A stretch of DNA of 64,000 bases, taken from positions 12,590,780-12,654,779 of the forward strand of contig NC_067291.1 of NCBI RefSeq assembly GCF_020740795.1, given 5' to 3'. Below the pieces are notes generated by a model. It made no database searches. It was not told the origin of the DNA and saw nothing but the letters and a program-made list of their open reading frames with translations. Made by a program: the position numbers and the translations under genes. This document shows, piece after piece, positions 40,601 to 55,680 of this stretch (position 1 is the stretch's first letter; each line of letters begins with the position of its first letter). The DNA is from Apus apus (Eukaryota; Chordata; Aves; Apodiformes; Apodidae).

Positions 40601-43600
40601 AAGAATTCTCTGAAACAGCTAATGTTAGTTTATTGAAATAGTGAGGCCTCTTTGGAATGTTCTCACAAACTACAAATCCTATACTTTTCAGGAAAATGTA
40701 AACAGAAACTGAATTTTATACCTGGCCCTGTCTGGTCATGGAAATGGTCAGCAAGAGAGTGCTTAGGCACCTGCTGCCCTCTGTGTCCTGTGACTTGAAG
40801 GTCCTAGTTTAATTGGTCTGTCATTAAATTTGCAAAAGAGAGAGAAATTATAAAATAGGTTGAAAATACTGCACCGATACAGTCTCATGTTTAGTAGTCC
40901 TGTGACTTGTAGATAAAATATGGACTGTGAAGACAAGCATCTGCCCTGTGATAATGATGCACATACTGAGAGAAAAAGTGAAGATGAAGTCTGTGCTCTG
41001 CACAGTAACTACAGGAGCCTCAAAATGCCAATTGTGGCTAATCTGTAGTTTAAGTATTTAGAAAAAGAAAATAATTTGATGTTATTTTCCCAACAATTAC
41101 ATTTTCAGGACATTGGTTCCCTGAAGCAAACCTGTTGTAAAGGAAATTATTTTACCCTTGACCACTGGATGACAATAAATATAGAAAGTTACCCAACTCT
41201 TCTAAATTCTAATCTTGTAGAAGAACCACGATTTGATGCTGGGTAGTGTAGTTATCAAGTAGTTTTCCTTGAAAGGGGGAGAAATAGGGAGCTGATTTTG
41301 TGTTTTGAGAAACAGTTACTCACTGTATTTTAATAGAGAAGATAGTGGCCCTGTACATAAAATGGGATTTTATAGTGCTAGTACTGTAAAAAATGAAATA
41401 TCAGTGAGGAAGCAAAGCCACATACTGTTTACCACTTAACTGTCTTATGCTGTAACACGTGTTTTTGTTTAGCAATAGAGAACTTATTCACACAAAATCT
41501 CAACAGCCCCCAAGTTTTGATCCAAACTGATTGAGCTGGAAGCTCAAAAGCATTGGAGAGCTTTTTTTATTTCTTCCCATTGTCACATGCTATTGCATTT
41601 CCTGACTATGGGCTGAATGCTGCAGTCCCTAAACCACTGGGAGATTTGTTCATTCTGAATCTGGACTTCTGCCAGGGCCAGCAGCAGAAACATAAATATC
41701 ACAAGGAGGGGCTGTTTTTTCATGTTGTTTCACTCTAACCTTTTGCTTTTTTTTCCATCGTCTCTGCACAGTAATTGTTCAGTGCCCAGTGGTGAACAGA
41801 GAAGCACATTTTTGGAAGCCATAAGGAAAAGGAGAGAGAAAAAAACCTTCTGCTGTGCCTACCATATTGCACTAATGGTATGCTTTGATATTGGATACTG
41901 TGGTCAATCTTCATTACTTGGCTCCAAGGTATTGTACCAGGAAAAGGGCAATGAACACTGATCAGAGGCCGGGGTTTTGTATTAAAAGACTGAAATTATG
42001 TGGACTTTCTATTGCAGAAAGGAGCTGCATTGATAAAAGTTTATGAGATAATAGGTACTATAAGGAAAATAATCTTCATTTCTTTACTACCTTCTCATGT
42101 GAGGGATGGAAAGAGAAGAAAGCAGAGAGTTCAAACAAAAAAAAGAAATACTTGAAACCTAAAGCATAATCAATGTGTGGAACAAGAAGACAGCAGAAAT
42201 CATGAGCACTTTGAAGTTAGCTGTTTTGCTTTTGATTTCACCCCAAGAGATGAGTTGATGAAAATAATCCCTACAGTTAAAGGGAATAGCATGAAGAAGG
42301 GACAGCATCTCTTGCTTCAGAAAAAAGTGAAAGAGTACCACTCACAGGTAGAGTGATACTTCTGCCCTGGGATAGGGTCCTAGTTATCATAAAATGGAGG
42401 AACGTTTATAGTATCTGAAGTTAGTGTCTATTGGAGGTGGGAAAAGGAAATAGAGGGAACCATTGAATTTATTTTTATGACAGTTCTCTTTTGGCTGACT
42501 AAAATTGGGATGTGCCTGGAAACATATCAGATGCAGGAGCTGATCCTCCTTCTCCTCATGTTATTTTCCATATCCAAAGGTTTGGATTCTAGAGGACAAA
42601 TATGCAGAATATTCAGTACTAAATATTTTGCCTGTTGCTACTGGTGATAACCTTTTCCAAAAAGGAGCATATAAATTCAAACAGAACATTAATACTGGGC
42701 AAAGCAAATCTAAGTAATGATGGAATTTAGCCTCAGTCCTGATTTCCACCCAGCTCCAAGTACTGCTGGTATTAATAGGAAAGAAACCCAGTAGTTTGGA
42801 GTGTTCTAGTTTTTGGTCCCATCTTTACATTGCTCAGTAAACCAAATAACCACTTTTGCCTTAAGCCCAGGCACAATTTTCACATTTCACCATATTCCAA
42901 ACAACAGTTACGTTGCACAGGACAATCCATCCCCTCACTGCTGCTAAGCCAGGACTGGATTAGTCATCTCTGCCTTGGGTTTCGCAACTTTCACTCTGCC
43001 CTTCCATCCACCAAAACACAGCAACATGGCACATTAAGTCACCCTATAAGCACAGTTAATCCAGGATCCTTCTCCAGCAATGGCTAATAGCAATTACAAA
43101 GGGATTACCTTGTTAAAAAAAAACAAAACAGAACAAATATCATCAAGGGTTTCTTCTGAGTATCTTATTGGTAAGAGTAGGCTGGCACTCTGAGGTTTTG
43201 AGTGCATTCCAAAATGCTTGAAGCTTTTTACATTATCTTTGGATAGTCTTCTGCTACAAGAAGCTCATAATGGATGTGTTGCATTATGTCAAATTAGGTA
43301 AATGTCTTTCTGATTCCTTTTGTCACTTAGTACCTAACTTTTGCCAGGAAGTACACAGAATTTTTTTTTCTTCTACAGATGAAAAGAATTCTGTGTAATG
43401 TAACTGTAATTTATTCATTTCTGGCTCCCATTAAGCTTTTGATTTCAAGAGTATTCAGGGGCAATCAGTTTCACGTGTTACATAAGAATGTGCTTGTAAT
43501 TGTTTTACATCTGCTGTTTCTAAGATTATTTATTTTTTTTGTTCTTGTACTAGGAAAAACACCTGATCTCCAAATCTCTGTAGAATGCATTTCTCATTGA

Positions 43601-46600
43601 TCTCTGTAGTGTGATGTCATCCTCTATCTTCTACATACTTTTATCTTTTCTTCTTCTGCCCCTGCTTTCTCTCAGCTTCATGCTGCTTTCATATGTTTGG
43701 ATATTCTCCTTTTTCTTCAGATCTTGTTTTAAAAATCCACTTCCTTTTGTGAACTTTATTACCTAGCTTTTTCATAATGGTATCCAGCTCTGCAGCCTTC
43801 TAGGCTGTTTTCCAGCTAATTGCCCTCCTGTGAGTTAACAAAGCTTCCTAGACCCAAATGCATTTGTGTTGCATATCATGCATTCACCTCCGCATGATTA
43901 CTGACCTTATTCTGGTGTTCTTGGTTGTTGCAGTGTCTTAGAGAGAAGCTGTAAAATATTGCTTATATAGTTCCACAAAGAGGATCTAATGCTTAGTGTA
44001 CAGCCATCAAAAAGTGTTTTTACCTCATCTTGAAAATGTATCCTGGAACTCTGTGAAGAATACATACAATATGTATACATACAATACTTTGTTTACAAAA
44101 AAAGCAGCCCATGTGATCTACATAAGTATTGTATTAAGAGTGTGTGATTGAAAAATGACAGCACTATTCAGTATAAATAACACTGACTGTAGCCATGGTG
44201 TGGTGTGACACATGGGAAGAGTGGTGCCCTTTTAACAGAGTGTTGTGGGTTGTGTTGTTATTTTAGTTTTTTTGTACTGGGTATATAGACTATGTGTAAA
44301 CAATGCTGTGCTTAGAGAAATACTTAGACAAACTACAGAATACTTGTGTCAACTATGAAGTTGCTCTATGAAGACAAGCTCCATCAGTTTTTTTAAAAGC
44401 CATTGACCAATACACAGTTTATAACTTACTGCAGCACCAGAGTAGTAAAAACATTGTGAGCTCCTCTGTATGGTGTAATTCTAATTTAAAACAAATATTT
44501 CTTAAAGTTATGAGTTTACCTCTTCTTTCCACATTTCCAGTCATATAATGTTCCTTTTTCATCTGACTTTGCATTCCTTTTGATTTATTATCCCCTAAAC
44601 TGTAGGCTGACATAAGGGGCCCTTCAGGTTGAATGAAAGGAGAATTATCAATTGCCAAAATTATGATTTATCAAGCAAAAAAGTAAAGAGTAAGAGAAAA
44701 ATGAATGTACTCTACATATAAAAATCTTGTGAAAATTTTCTCTATGTTTTTCATGAGTTCAGTACAAAAGATGTATTTAGACCTGTCTGGTTTTATTGTA
44801 AGTCTATGTAGGATTCTGTCATATATAATTGCTACTGCCTTCTCCTTTACTTCTTGAGCAGCCAGATGGAAGTGAATAGAAGTACTGAAAAGGGGAATAC
44901 ATTTAGTCCATCTGAGCACCAGTGACAGAATTTGCTCCCTATATTACACTCTGGCACAGGCACCACTTTCTGCAGCAACCGGATGTCACTGAAGTCAGAG
45001 GCTGGTTGCTGCCATTTAGCATTTCACAGAAAGCATGCACTGGTTGCTGGGTTTGTTGGTTTGGTCAACAACCATGCAATCACCAGCATAGCCCAAGATT
45101 TCCATTCTGGTTCTTTTTTTTTTTTTCTTCAGCATCTTCTAAATTGATTATAAATTTTGTCTTTTAACTTTTTGAGGGAATCTTAAAAGACGTAAGTCAA
45201 AAATTCAAGAGGTAAGAATACCCAGACCTTTGGGGGCTGCATACAAGAATTTTCCTATTTCTAGCTGAAACAAAAGCCCCTAAATACATAACATGGGTAG
45301 AGGAAAAACATTAAGATCTTGATAATATCGGTTTAGGCTCAGCATTAATCTTGGGCAAAGACATAAGCTACCTATAACTGATCATTACCAGCCACATCTA
45401 ATAGACACCTCTCACTGTAAAGCAGTCACAATCTCCCCAGCTCATTTTTTGACAGAACATTATATTGAATATAGAGATCTCCTTCCAGCTCTGACAGTGA
45501 CCTTCTCTTTTGACCTTAAATAGTTTTACTTTCCCTCACTTCTTCTTCCTTGTCCTCATCAAAGAAAGTGGGTGGTGGCTGTGACCTTCTTTCTTGGATG
45601 TGTAGGGTGGGGATTCTCTGATGAAAATTTGCCGTTGTCAAGTAATGACATCCTACACTGGCCCACCTTGTATTATGCAGAATCTATCAGATGCAAAGTT
45701 TATTCCATATGATAAAGAATGCAAGTTATTTTGCAGTGTACAGTGTGTGTCACACTGTGATGTAGACAGCATAAATGTTATAACAGTAATAGGCAAATAA
45801 AAGCAGCAGATCATATCCCTTGTGCTCTCTAATAGCAAAGAGCTATAAAAATGATGAAGAGGCCATCATCTACTGGATCAGTCCTTCTGCATAAATTGAA
45901 GCATTTTGACAGTCCCACAGCTTTTTGTCCTTGTCCACAGCCATAGGCTGGAGCAGTGGGGGAAGAAGGGAATGTTTTGGCCCCACCTCTACCTGACAGC
46001 AATCTCCTGGCAGAGGAGCAGCCAGGGGTGCTCCAGAAGCCTCTGCATTGCCTGTGTCTCCCAAGGGGCTGCTGGCCAGGAGGAGCTCCCCTCAGGGCAT
46101 CCCAGTGCCACACCAAGTGAGGTCACACAGGCAGTGTGGATAATATATCATCAGTACGTGTGTTGTACCAGCCTGCATGTTTTTTCTGTAGGCTCATGCT
46201 GTATGAATCAGTTACTAATGAGGCTTATAATAAAGGGTACTATTAAGTGAACACTGCATTAATAATGCTGGCAAGGTTTCAAGTCTACAGATGTTATTTA
46301 TAGTAGATGACTAAACAAATACATATTCCCTTTGAGGCTGAGACTCTGGAGCAATTTACTGATTTCCTGTATAGGCTCGTTCATGCAGAGATTCAAGTAA
46401 ATAGTGCATTTGGATGTCTTGCTTGGAACTGTGCTCTGAAACTCGAGTAGATAATAATATTAATGTTTAATTTTCAAATGGTTTGGAAATGTGGATGTGT
46501 TTTCAGAGGGTTAGGTACTACCCCTATGCAATTCTCCTGGAGAATTGCATTTTTCTGCATTGCTTCCTTAAAGAAAAATAAAATATTTCAAGAATAGCCT

Positions 46601-49600
46601 GCAGTTATACAATAGAATTGAAATAGTAAAAAGGTTAGAAACAATTTTGGGAAAAATGCACTTAGCAAAAGTTAAAAAATAAAACAAAACAAAACTATAT
46701 CCTCTCACTTTCATTTGGTTTTGAAATTTATTTATTTATGAAGATTAATTGCCAGTGAGAGACATTTTGTAGATATAAAGTGCTTTTGAGTAATGAATAA
46801 TTTGACTTTTTAATTTTGTTTCTATTCTGCCTCTTGTAATATTTCAGGTTTAGAGAGGCCTTCAAAACTGAAGAAAGCTATGAACTCACAGAAGATTCTG
46901 GTCCACTCTGCTGCCTTTTTATGCATCAGGAGAAATAACAGAAATATTTTACAGCCAACTAAAAGTGTCCTAAATTAAGGTATTTCCATATAGAGCACGT
47001 CTGTTTTAAGTCATAGTGCTGATAATTGACAAACAGTCATGTACTTCAAATTTCAAATAGAATTTAAAAGCAAAAGAGCAATGGTGGTGAACAGACAAAC
47101 AAAAACACAGTTTGTGAAAAATCTGTGGGTTTATATACACTTCTCTTCAGATTTTCACATGAAAGCAGTTAAAAAGTATACAGCTGCCTCTATGATGCCT
47201 AAGTAATTTGCTATAAAAATATCACTTACCATTGCCAAGTATCTTCTTATTTAAGTCCACTATTATCATTCCTTCTTGAATATGAAATATGCAGCAGAGT
47301 CAATTCCCAGCGTGCTAAATACTTGACAAAATAACAAAGGCAGTGTAACTCCACAGTGTTTGGATATTTGACTGGAACTCCTAAGCATTCAAAGTGACTG
47401 CTCAGTATAACAACTTTTCCTGTGCAGAAAATGCCTTGCTATTTGCCAGCAAAGCTCTAATGCCTTAGATTGGGTATTTCCAACTACCGCCCTACTTGCT
47501 AGGCAGATGTGTATAAAAGAGATGTTATTTCACTGAATCAACCACTGAGATCGTAACCCTTTTCCTGTACCACAAACAGAAATATAAAACCTCAGACTTT
47601 CCTTTTGGACTTTTACTGACTTGTGTCTGTTGTAAGAAAGCAAAACACGACTAGTTCAAGGGCTAATATATGGAAAATGTGTTAAAATGTTTTAGATTAT
47701 CTCATTGCTTCTCATTCCTGCAATTCATTGGTTAACTGGCTAGTTCTGTGTTTATCTAGTTGCATGGTACAAATACAACACCTAAACTTCTTGGCCAAAG
47801 TTTAAAATTATTCATTTATGACTTCTCACTCTCCCTGAAAAAAAAAAAAATTAAAAAAATTAAAGAAAAATAAAGAAAACACACAGTGCTCATTTAACCC
47901 AAGTGAGTGAAAACGCCTTTCATAAGGTCTGCAAGGGCTTTGGGAGATTTTTCTTTAGTGAATAAAGTCTGTGTAGTGAAGGGAAGAGTTTTGTCTGAGG
48001 ATGGCAGAAATCAAGCTAAAGAAAACAGACACAAGCTAGGATCCCTTTGCTGTGTGAAAATATGATTATAATAATAAAGGAGGCACAAGTGTTATTCATG
48101 TCAGATTACTTGAGAGTGGGGCAGTGAGTTGAAGGCAGGAGAAGGGAGGAGGTATTTTTGTGAAGGTTTGTAAGACTTTGCTAGTGCTCTGCTCTCTGAA
48201 ATTGCATCATTGGTTGAAGTTTATTTATGTATTTTTGTGAGGCAATTATTCACCATAAATAGACAATATGTAGGCTTTCTGTCTTCTGGGTACTTATAAA
48301 AATTTGTTAATTAAATATTATAGCCACAGTGGAGAAAGCACAAGAGAAATCATGAGTGAGTGTCATACTAAGAATAGGAAAATAGGACTGAGTAAAGACA
48401 TTTTCTCTGCTCCTTCTGCTGTCCTGGAGAGAACAGAGCTATGTGATAAGTCACTACTCCATAGGATGTACCACCCTGATTTTTTATAGGGGCTGCAGAT
48501 CCAGTCACTGTCAGAAAGAGGGGATTACAATGAGCAACCCTTGTTCTCCTGCCTGCATCCCAGCCATGGCATAAATACCTCTAGTAAAACTCTGATGGGA
48601 CAGTGTTATGCTGCCTTCATCCATCATCCTCTCCAGATGGGTATTAGACTTAATCAAATTCTAGCCCTAACAGCTTGTTTTAGGACCACAGCTGGAATCA
48701 GCATGTCTAGACTAGCACTGATTTATTCCTGGCTCTCAGGCCTATGTGCATGCTACTATTCCATATGCTTCCTGTTAGAGAGGTAATAATGCCATTTCAC
48801 AGCATAACTTCAATTTTTCTTTTTTACCTCCCCTTTTTATTGTAATTAGAATTTATTTTGCTTATGTGGAAATACATCCTGCTCCTGCTCTGGACAAGAC
48901 TGCTGCTGGTTCTGCTAGAACAGAGCAAACTTCCAGACAAACAAAATAAAGTTCACAAAGGAAACAGTTAAATTTTCTGACTGCCTTGGCTGTCACAGAA
49001 AATGCTGAACATATTTGTAATTTATATAAAACTGCATCAATTAATATTTTCCCCTCCTGGTTTAACAGCCCAGAACAGGAAAAGGACCTTGTGGCATTTC
49101 TAGGCTCTCAAGAGTTTAGTAATAAAAATCCTCAGCAGAAAACAACACTCTGCACCCTCCCGCTGCTAGGCAAATGAGTTTCCCATTTTCCTTAGTTATC
49201 CTCAGACTAAACAGTGTTAAATTTACAAATCTGACATGTATTTACAGCAGGCACTCTACGCTAGGCACCACAGAGGTTGGTGTATATCATTGTACATAAT
49301 CCACAGGACAGCTTTCAACCTGGCATGTCAAGTAATTAGGAGAGAAACCTCCTGCCTTAATTAATATATAAGCAGTATATGCTCTGAGGCATGGTATAGC
49401 CCTAAGCTGGGTGGTGTGCACGTGGTGGGGTGTTACTCTGCTGTGAATTAACCTCTGATTTTATTTTTTTTCTTGTTTACCATTAGTAGTAATTGATTAT
49501 GTCAACAGCAGCGAGTATTTCTATCAGAAGTCTGCAGAACCTGGGGAAGTGCCCTGTTGTGTAGGTCCTGCAAGGAAGTTCAAATTAATGGACGTCCCAC

Positions 49601-49609
49601 AGTGCTGAT

Positions 49610-49905
49610 CATCCTGACAGCAGACACTGAAGGAACTGAGCTGGGGTGTATCTGATGGTATTGTTATTATTTGCAGTATTATCCTCTAAGCCATCACTAA
49701 TATAGCCTGACATCTTTGCTATTTTGAACACTGCTGTGCCCTGAGCAGAAGTTTCCATGAAGCTCTCCACAGTAACGCCCAGATCTTTTTCTTGAGCAAT
49801 TTTGCAAACCAACAGTGTATATGAAGAGTTCAAATTGTTCCTTTCAGCACACATTACCTCACACTTACCTAGACTGAGTTTCAGCTGCCATCTTGTCTGG
49901 TCCCT
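49610..49905 (-). repeat. Old CR1/L3-like LINE reverse-transcriptase relic
   Basis: Minus-strand translation contains the end of a CR1-clade ORF2 protein: a degraded W-Q-L-K-L-S-L-G-K-C-E-V-M block, then S-Y-T-L-L, then the signature E-K-D-L-G-V-T-V-E-S with T-S-A-Q-G, followed by a decayed A-K-M-S-G-Y-I. CR1/L3 consensus proteins carry W-Q-M-x-F-N-x-x-K-C-x-V-M and E-K-D-L-G-V-x-V-D here. It is a short broken fragment with no function, older than the other CR1 copies. Confidence 0.8.
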
Positions 49906-52900
49906 TCCCTTAGGGTTGTTGTGGGTCTTTTAAAATTGTGGCTTTTCTAAAAAGTCATGGATAATTTCCCAATTATGCTGTCTCTGCTATTGCATGCTTG
50001 CTTTCCAGGTGAGTAGTAAATATATTAACCCTGTGATGTAGGTCTTGGGATCTCCCCTTATTAATATCCTTTGCAGCTGAAAATAACCGTTAACTTGTAC
50101 TTTTTTATTCAGTTTTCACTACTTTGTGAGTCATAGTATTTTTCTTAGTCCTCAGCTATTCTTTACCCTTAAACATACTTAAAATATACAGCTAGGTTAT
50201 ATTTCTGTAATTATACTTTCATCCATTATTCTAGTGTCTTTATAAAATAATTTAATGGCAATTGGCTGTTTAAACTCTGTATGGACAAGTTCAGCCAGAG
50301 TAGCTGTAGGCAAAGGTAGACTACCTAGAGCAGCAGAATGGCAGGAAAGAGAAAATCATCATCTCAAGGTGCAAGAGGCCCTTCCAATCTCCCAAGAGCA
50401 GTGTGGAGTAACTCACTAACAGCTGAACTCAGTAAAGCAGATCCCAGGTGTTGTCAGCCTCACTACTGAGCCCAAGCAGTTCTTTTGTGCATCCATCTCA
50501 CTTCTCCCTCCCTGCTTCCTTGGCTCTGGGGGAACAGCTTGTGCTGGTCTCAGACTGCTCAAGCAAAGATAAATGAAAATAGGAGGGGGGGTTGGAGAGT
50601 GCATCTTTTTTTCTCCAGCTAGCCTCAGGCCACCCACCCTCACTGTGGCCTTGGAGGCAGCTTTGAAAATGGATGCATGTGCCAAAAAGTGTCAAGGATG
50701 AACAGCATCCTTACTACTGAATAAAGCATTGAAGGAGCCACTCTGTTCAGTTCTGGCATCCACTCTTGTAAGCACAGATGTTAACAAGGTGGGAAGAGTT
50801 CAGAAAACAATTGTAAGAAATCTGAGGAGTGTGCTTTGCAGTAAGAAACTAAAGAGTTTGGTTTATTTTCTTCCAGCAGATTGTTGCAGTGTGATTTCTT
50901 TGCTGTCTGTTTACATACCTTCATGAGACAGAATTCAGAGGCCGGGATTTGAAGGCGATACACTTGAACCAGAAATATGGTTAAACCAAAGTTCATCATT
51001 AAGGTAACTGGAACTTCCTGGAATGTTTATTTTGCTCTATGCAATTTACCACAGCAGCGAGGTACTGTTTTGGGCATAGTAGCTAATCTCATTTCAGGAG
51101 TGAATACTCTCACAACCAATTTGGGGAGCTATGTTTCTGTTGAGTCCTTTTTTCTAAAGCCTGCCCAGCCATTCATATTTTGCATTAATATTCTTCAGAA
51201 TTGGAGGAATGTAATGTAGGAATTGGCAAAATCAGGTAAAATAGACTCACCTCACTAATGATTTGTTTTCTTTACCTAAGTGAAACTTTTAATTAAAACT
51301 TATTGGGTGTTGCCCTGATTGTACTGAGTATGCAAACATTACACAGACTAATGAATTTTGAGATGTACACTCAATACACTTCTTATTCCACAACCAGTGG
51401 CTTTATCATACCAGGTTATTTTGCAATGACATGCAACATGAGGTAAACTAGTTTTAACTGTGGCAAACAGTGGGTTGTTTTTTTTTAATCTCTAAAACAC
51501 TCTTTCAAGCAAACTTTTAAAACTTTGGTTAACAAAGGAGAAAACTATCAACAGAAAACTTATTTGACTTATTTAAGAATATAACTATGGCAATTTTTGA
51601 CTACTACACTGTAAAGAAGGTAATTGTTTATTTCTGTGGGGAAAATAACTTATGTTCACCTGCTGAAGCTTAATATCATATTGGATTCTCCCCAAGGACA
51701 GATATCTCTCCAAGTTTAGATATATTTTAAACAGCTCTAGGTTGTGTTGTTCTTTTTCTCTGTGATTTTTTTTCCATGGATGTGTTTTCTGTATGAAGTC
51801 TTTTCATGGCCTATCAGTTCAGTTACAACGTCATTGTCCCACCCTCAGGAAGCCTGTCTTAGCCAAGGATGCTGTAATGTTGCAGGCACAAGAACCCTAG
51901 GTGATAAATGCTCTCTTAGTGACAGTTACAAAGGAGGATTGTGCTCACTTAATTACACTGTTCATTTGGAAAAATTGCTGCCCAACCCCAGCATGTTAAT
52001 AAGGTCCCTTTCAAGGAATAGCTTCAAATATGTTTGAAAAATCATTATTGTGCATTTATACCAGGTCTGACAACATCTTTCTTTGCAATAAGAATTTGTG
52101 TTATTGAAAAAACCTGAAATTTCTATAGGTTACATAGGCTGATTAAAAAAACCTTCATCACTTGTTGACTTACATGCAATGCTTAACTTCTAAAACCAAA
52201 CAGCCAATGGTTGTGTCATGTAACAAGCCAAATATGTGGTATAAATCAACTTTGCTGCAGTTCTTTCTGTGATGAATGAAGGTTCTGTTCTCAGAAATAA
52301 TTGCTTAGATGAAAATGTTGCACACATCAACCATATAATGCAAATAGTTACTCCCTAAATCCTTGTTAAGCTAATTTCACAGGAAGCAGGAATTTGTGTT
52401 GGTGTTTCTGATTGCTGTATAAAGACTAGTGTTCAGTAGAAACCAGTTACTAGTCCCAAAGTGTGATACTGTTTAAAATCAGTTAGCACTTCAGGACAAA
52501 ATTCCATAACTGCCTAACATGACACAATCTGTTGATACATAGTTATCCTGGTTGGCTTCCCCTTTCCAAGCAGTAAGGTTCCCTTCAAGCTGCTCATTCT
52601 GGGGAGGAGTTTGTGTGCCAACGGATTCAACTACACCTGCTTGGGACTTCAATAAAAGGCTTCACCAGTACCACACCAACCTGCTCAAATTATTTACATT
52701 TGTTTAATTCAAGGTCTATAAATATTTTACTGGCCATAAATATTTCTGGACACTATGGTGGCTTTTGCCACAATTCCTGGTTTAATCCAAAGCTGGTATT
52801 TCATTAAGAGAGTTTTGAGAGCAAATTTCAGCTGCCCTTTTGACAGCAAATTTGGAAAACACAGTAAAATAAACTAGGACCTTATCACAGAACTTATGCC

Positions 52901-55648
52901 ACCTAGGTTAGAAGTTGCTTTTGTTATAATAATGAATTATAGACCACACAATAAAGTGATCTAGGCCCTCTAGTCAACATGTTCTAGAAAGAACTATGAC
53001 ACTGACTGGCTTAGAAGGAACAAAGATCACAGCTCGTAAGTTGGCTCATCACTAGGCAGCGTTTTAGTTTCTCTGTGAGACTGAGTAGAACTTGAGGTCA
53101 GCTGGATTTGAGGGCACAATTGTGCAGCAAGCAGCAAGGGGGATGATGGGGAATAAGGAAAAAAAGGGGCATGGTGGAGATATGTAGCTGGAGTGTTATT
53201 CTGCATTACTGTGCCTTGGAGCTGTTTATAATCAGACACTAATATGTCCCCAGCCACTTAAGATTACAATGAAAGTACTAATTAGTTCAGATAGCTTCAA
53301 AAGAAACTAATTAATTTTTTTAGATAGGGAAAGATTGTCCTTCTCTATACACTGAACTACATGTTATTTCTGTGTCAGCATTAAGGTACCTTTTGTGTAT
53401 GCATAGAGTGCCAGTTCTTTTTTATTTCTCTATATATGTATATACACACATTTAGATGTGTATTTTTCTGGCAAAATATGTCTCTTTTCATGGTCATTTA
53501 AATTCTCTGCTTATTTGCAAGGCTATAATACATCTTGGGTGTTCTGGCTAAACTAATGCTGCCAAAATCGTCAGCAAAAAAACCGGAAAAGCTGATGAAC
53601 CTTAAACTTTTCCCCAAACAACTGCTCAGTTGTTCTTCAGGATATAGAAGAGGCAGAAAGCCCAAGCAAGAGCAGTGGTAGGAAACCAGGGAGAAAAGCT
53701 AGAAATTGTTGGCTGATGTGGATTTCACAAATTGCTATGTTTAATCTTTTAGAGACCCTATAACAAGAATACATGTTAATTAGCATTTTAGGAGTTTTAA
53801 GAGGAAAGAGAAAAGAAAGATAACTTAGTTTAATTCAGGACTTTGCTTGTTCAGTTTCTTGCTTTATTTTGCTTAGGGATTTAATGTTTTTGTAAATTCT
53901 ACAGGTAACATTTTCAGAAATGGCTAAATGTCATTTTTGAAAGTGATTTTCTTAGTCAGACTAAGATCTCTAAAAAGTTTGTACAACCTAATTCCTAACA
54001 GTTTTAACATGAACAAGGTCCAGAAACAGGGCTTCAGTTTCTCAGGACTAGTGTCACTTTCACAAATGAGACTTAAGCTAGCAGTTGGTTATGTATTTTT
54101 AACTAGTATGCCATGTAATTATATAACTAAATATATATATAAAAATAAATACTGCCATATATAATTCTTATTCCCTCTGTGGGTTTGTCAGACCCACAGG
54201 GACTGCACTGTGGTTTGTGGGCAGTTCTCCTAGCAACTCCTATTCACGTCAGAATTACTTGGGCAGCTGCATTTCCATACCCAACACTAAGAGTGTACTC
54301 TTTTGACAGTTTTATGTGTAGAGTTCATATACCTGTATCTCTGGTTATTTGCACCACTTCTACTTCAATTTCTTCTCCTCTTACAACCGCTTTTAGCAGC
54401 ACCTTTATGCTATTACTTAATGAACTTCTTTGCTGTAGCTGTTCATACTTGGAAAAAAATGTGAAGATATGGTCCCTGCCCCAAGGAGCCTATAATTAAA
54501 ACAAGACCAGCATTACAGAAACATATATACTAGCTGGCCTGTCACTGGATGGTCTGTTTAGTTTTGTTTTGACGTTCTGTGTGAAGCAGCATTTAACAGA
54601 TGTTGGGAAATTAGCTCTCTGAGCTTCTCATATAAACATACAGCAGAGATGCATGTGTATGAAATAATTTCATCACTGAATGTGGGTATTAATGGCATCA
54701 GGAATTTTCTAATGTTTGTGTGTATTCTACCGTGCTTGGAGTCCTCCTTGCCATAAACTACAGAAACTTCTCAAGAGAAAGCTAAGTCACTGTTGTACCA
54801 GCCTTTCTAGTGCAGTAGTGATGGTTCTGTTCTCTTGCAGAAAAGACATTGACTTTTACAAGCTCACGAGTGAAAAAAAAAAAATGAAGAAAAGTGTTAA
54901 CTGTGCTATTACATGCCCTCCACACCTGATGTTGACAAAGAAACCCAAGTACAGTAAAATGGGTGAGTCTCCCTTGGCCTTATGGCAAGTTGTCCCCCTC
55001 ATTATCAGTAATGCTAAAGTATCATGCAAATCCTGTATTTGACATGATTGTGGCTGCTTATACCAGTGCCAAAATAGACACATCCAGCAAGGTGGCAGGT
55101 CTCTCCACTCCTTTTCTTACCCAGGTGAATGCAGTATTGAGGATCTGATTCCCTCTGATGGTTTCCAGGATGAAGGCAAACCAGCACGAAGAGGGGAGCC
55201 AGCAAACTGGGCCTTGCCCCTCACTATACTGTACTCAGGCAGTGAGATGAGGCAGGTCAGGCAGAGAATGAAGGCATGACCTGGGACAAAGCCTAAACCA
55301 GAACAGAACTAGAAGAGAGGTGTGGCTGACAAAATGATGTAAAGATTTCCTCATTTCCACTTGTATTTAACATCCTAAGCATTTCAAGTCTCTATTTTTA
55401 TTTGTAGCCCCCTTTAGTTATTTTTCATGTATTAAAATGTCTTAAGCATTTCTAAAGCAATAACTATGGTTTTAAAAGAACATTCACCCTCTTCCCAAAT
55501 CACAACACATGCAAATTCATTTAGGGTGAGTGGGCACAGGTGTTATCAAAATCACCATCTTACCTGCCAATTCCACCAAAGTTTCCAGTGCTTGGGTATT
55601 TTCTTCCACTGCTGTGTGGATTTTTTTATTGTAATGTTCTCTGTGCTT

Positions 55649-55680
55649 TTTTTTTTCTTTCTTTCTTTTCTTTTTTTCTC
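55649..55680. repeat. Polypyrimidine (CTTT)n tract
   Basis: T-rich run with interspersed C, ending in TCTCAG. It looks like a splice acceptor on the plus strand, but no exon follows that I can support. Confidence 0.8.
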
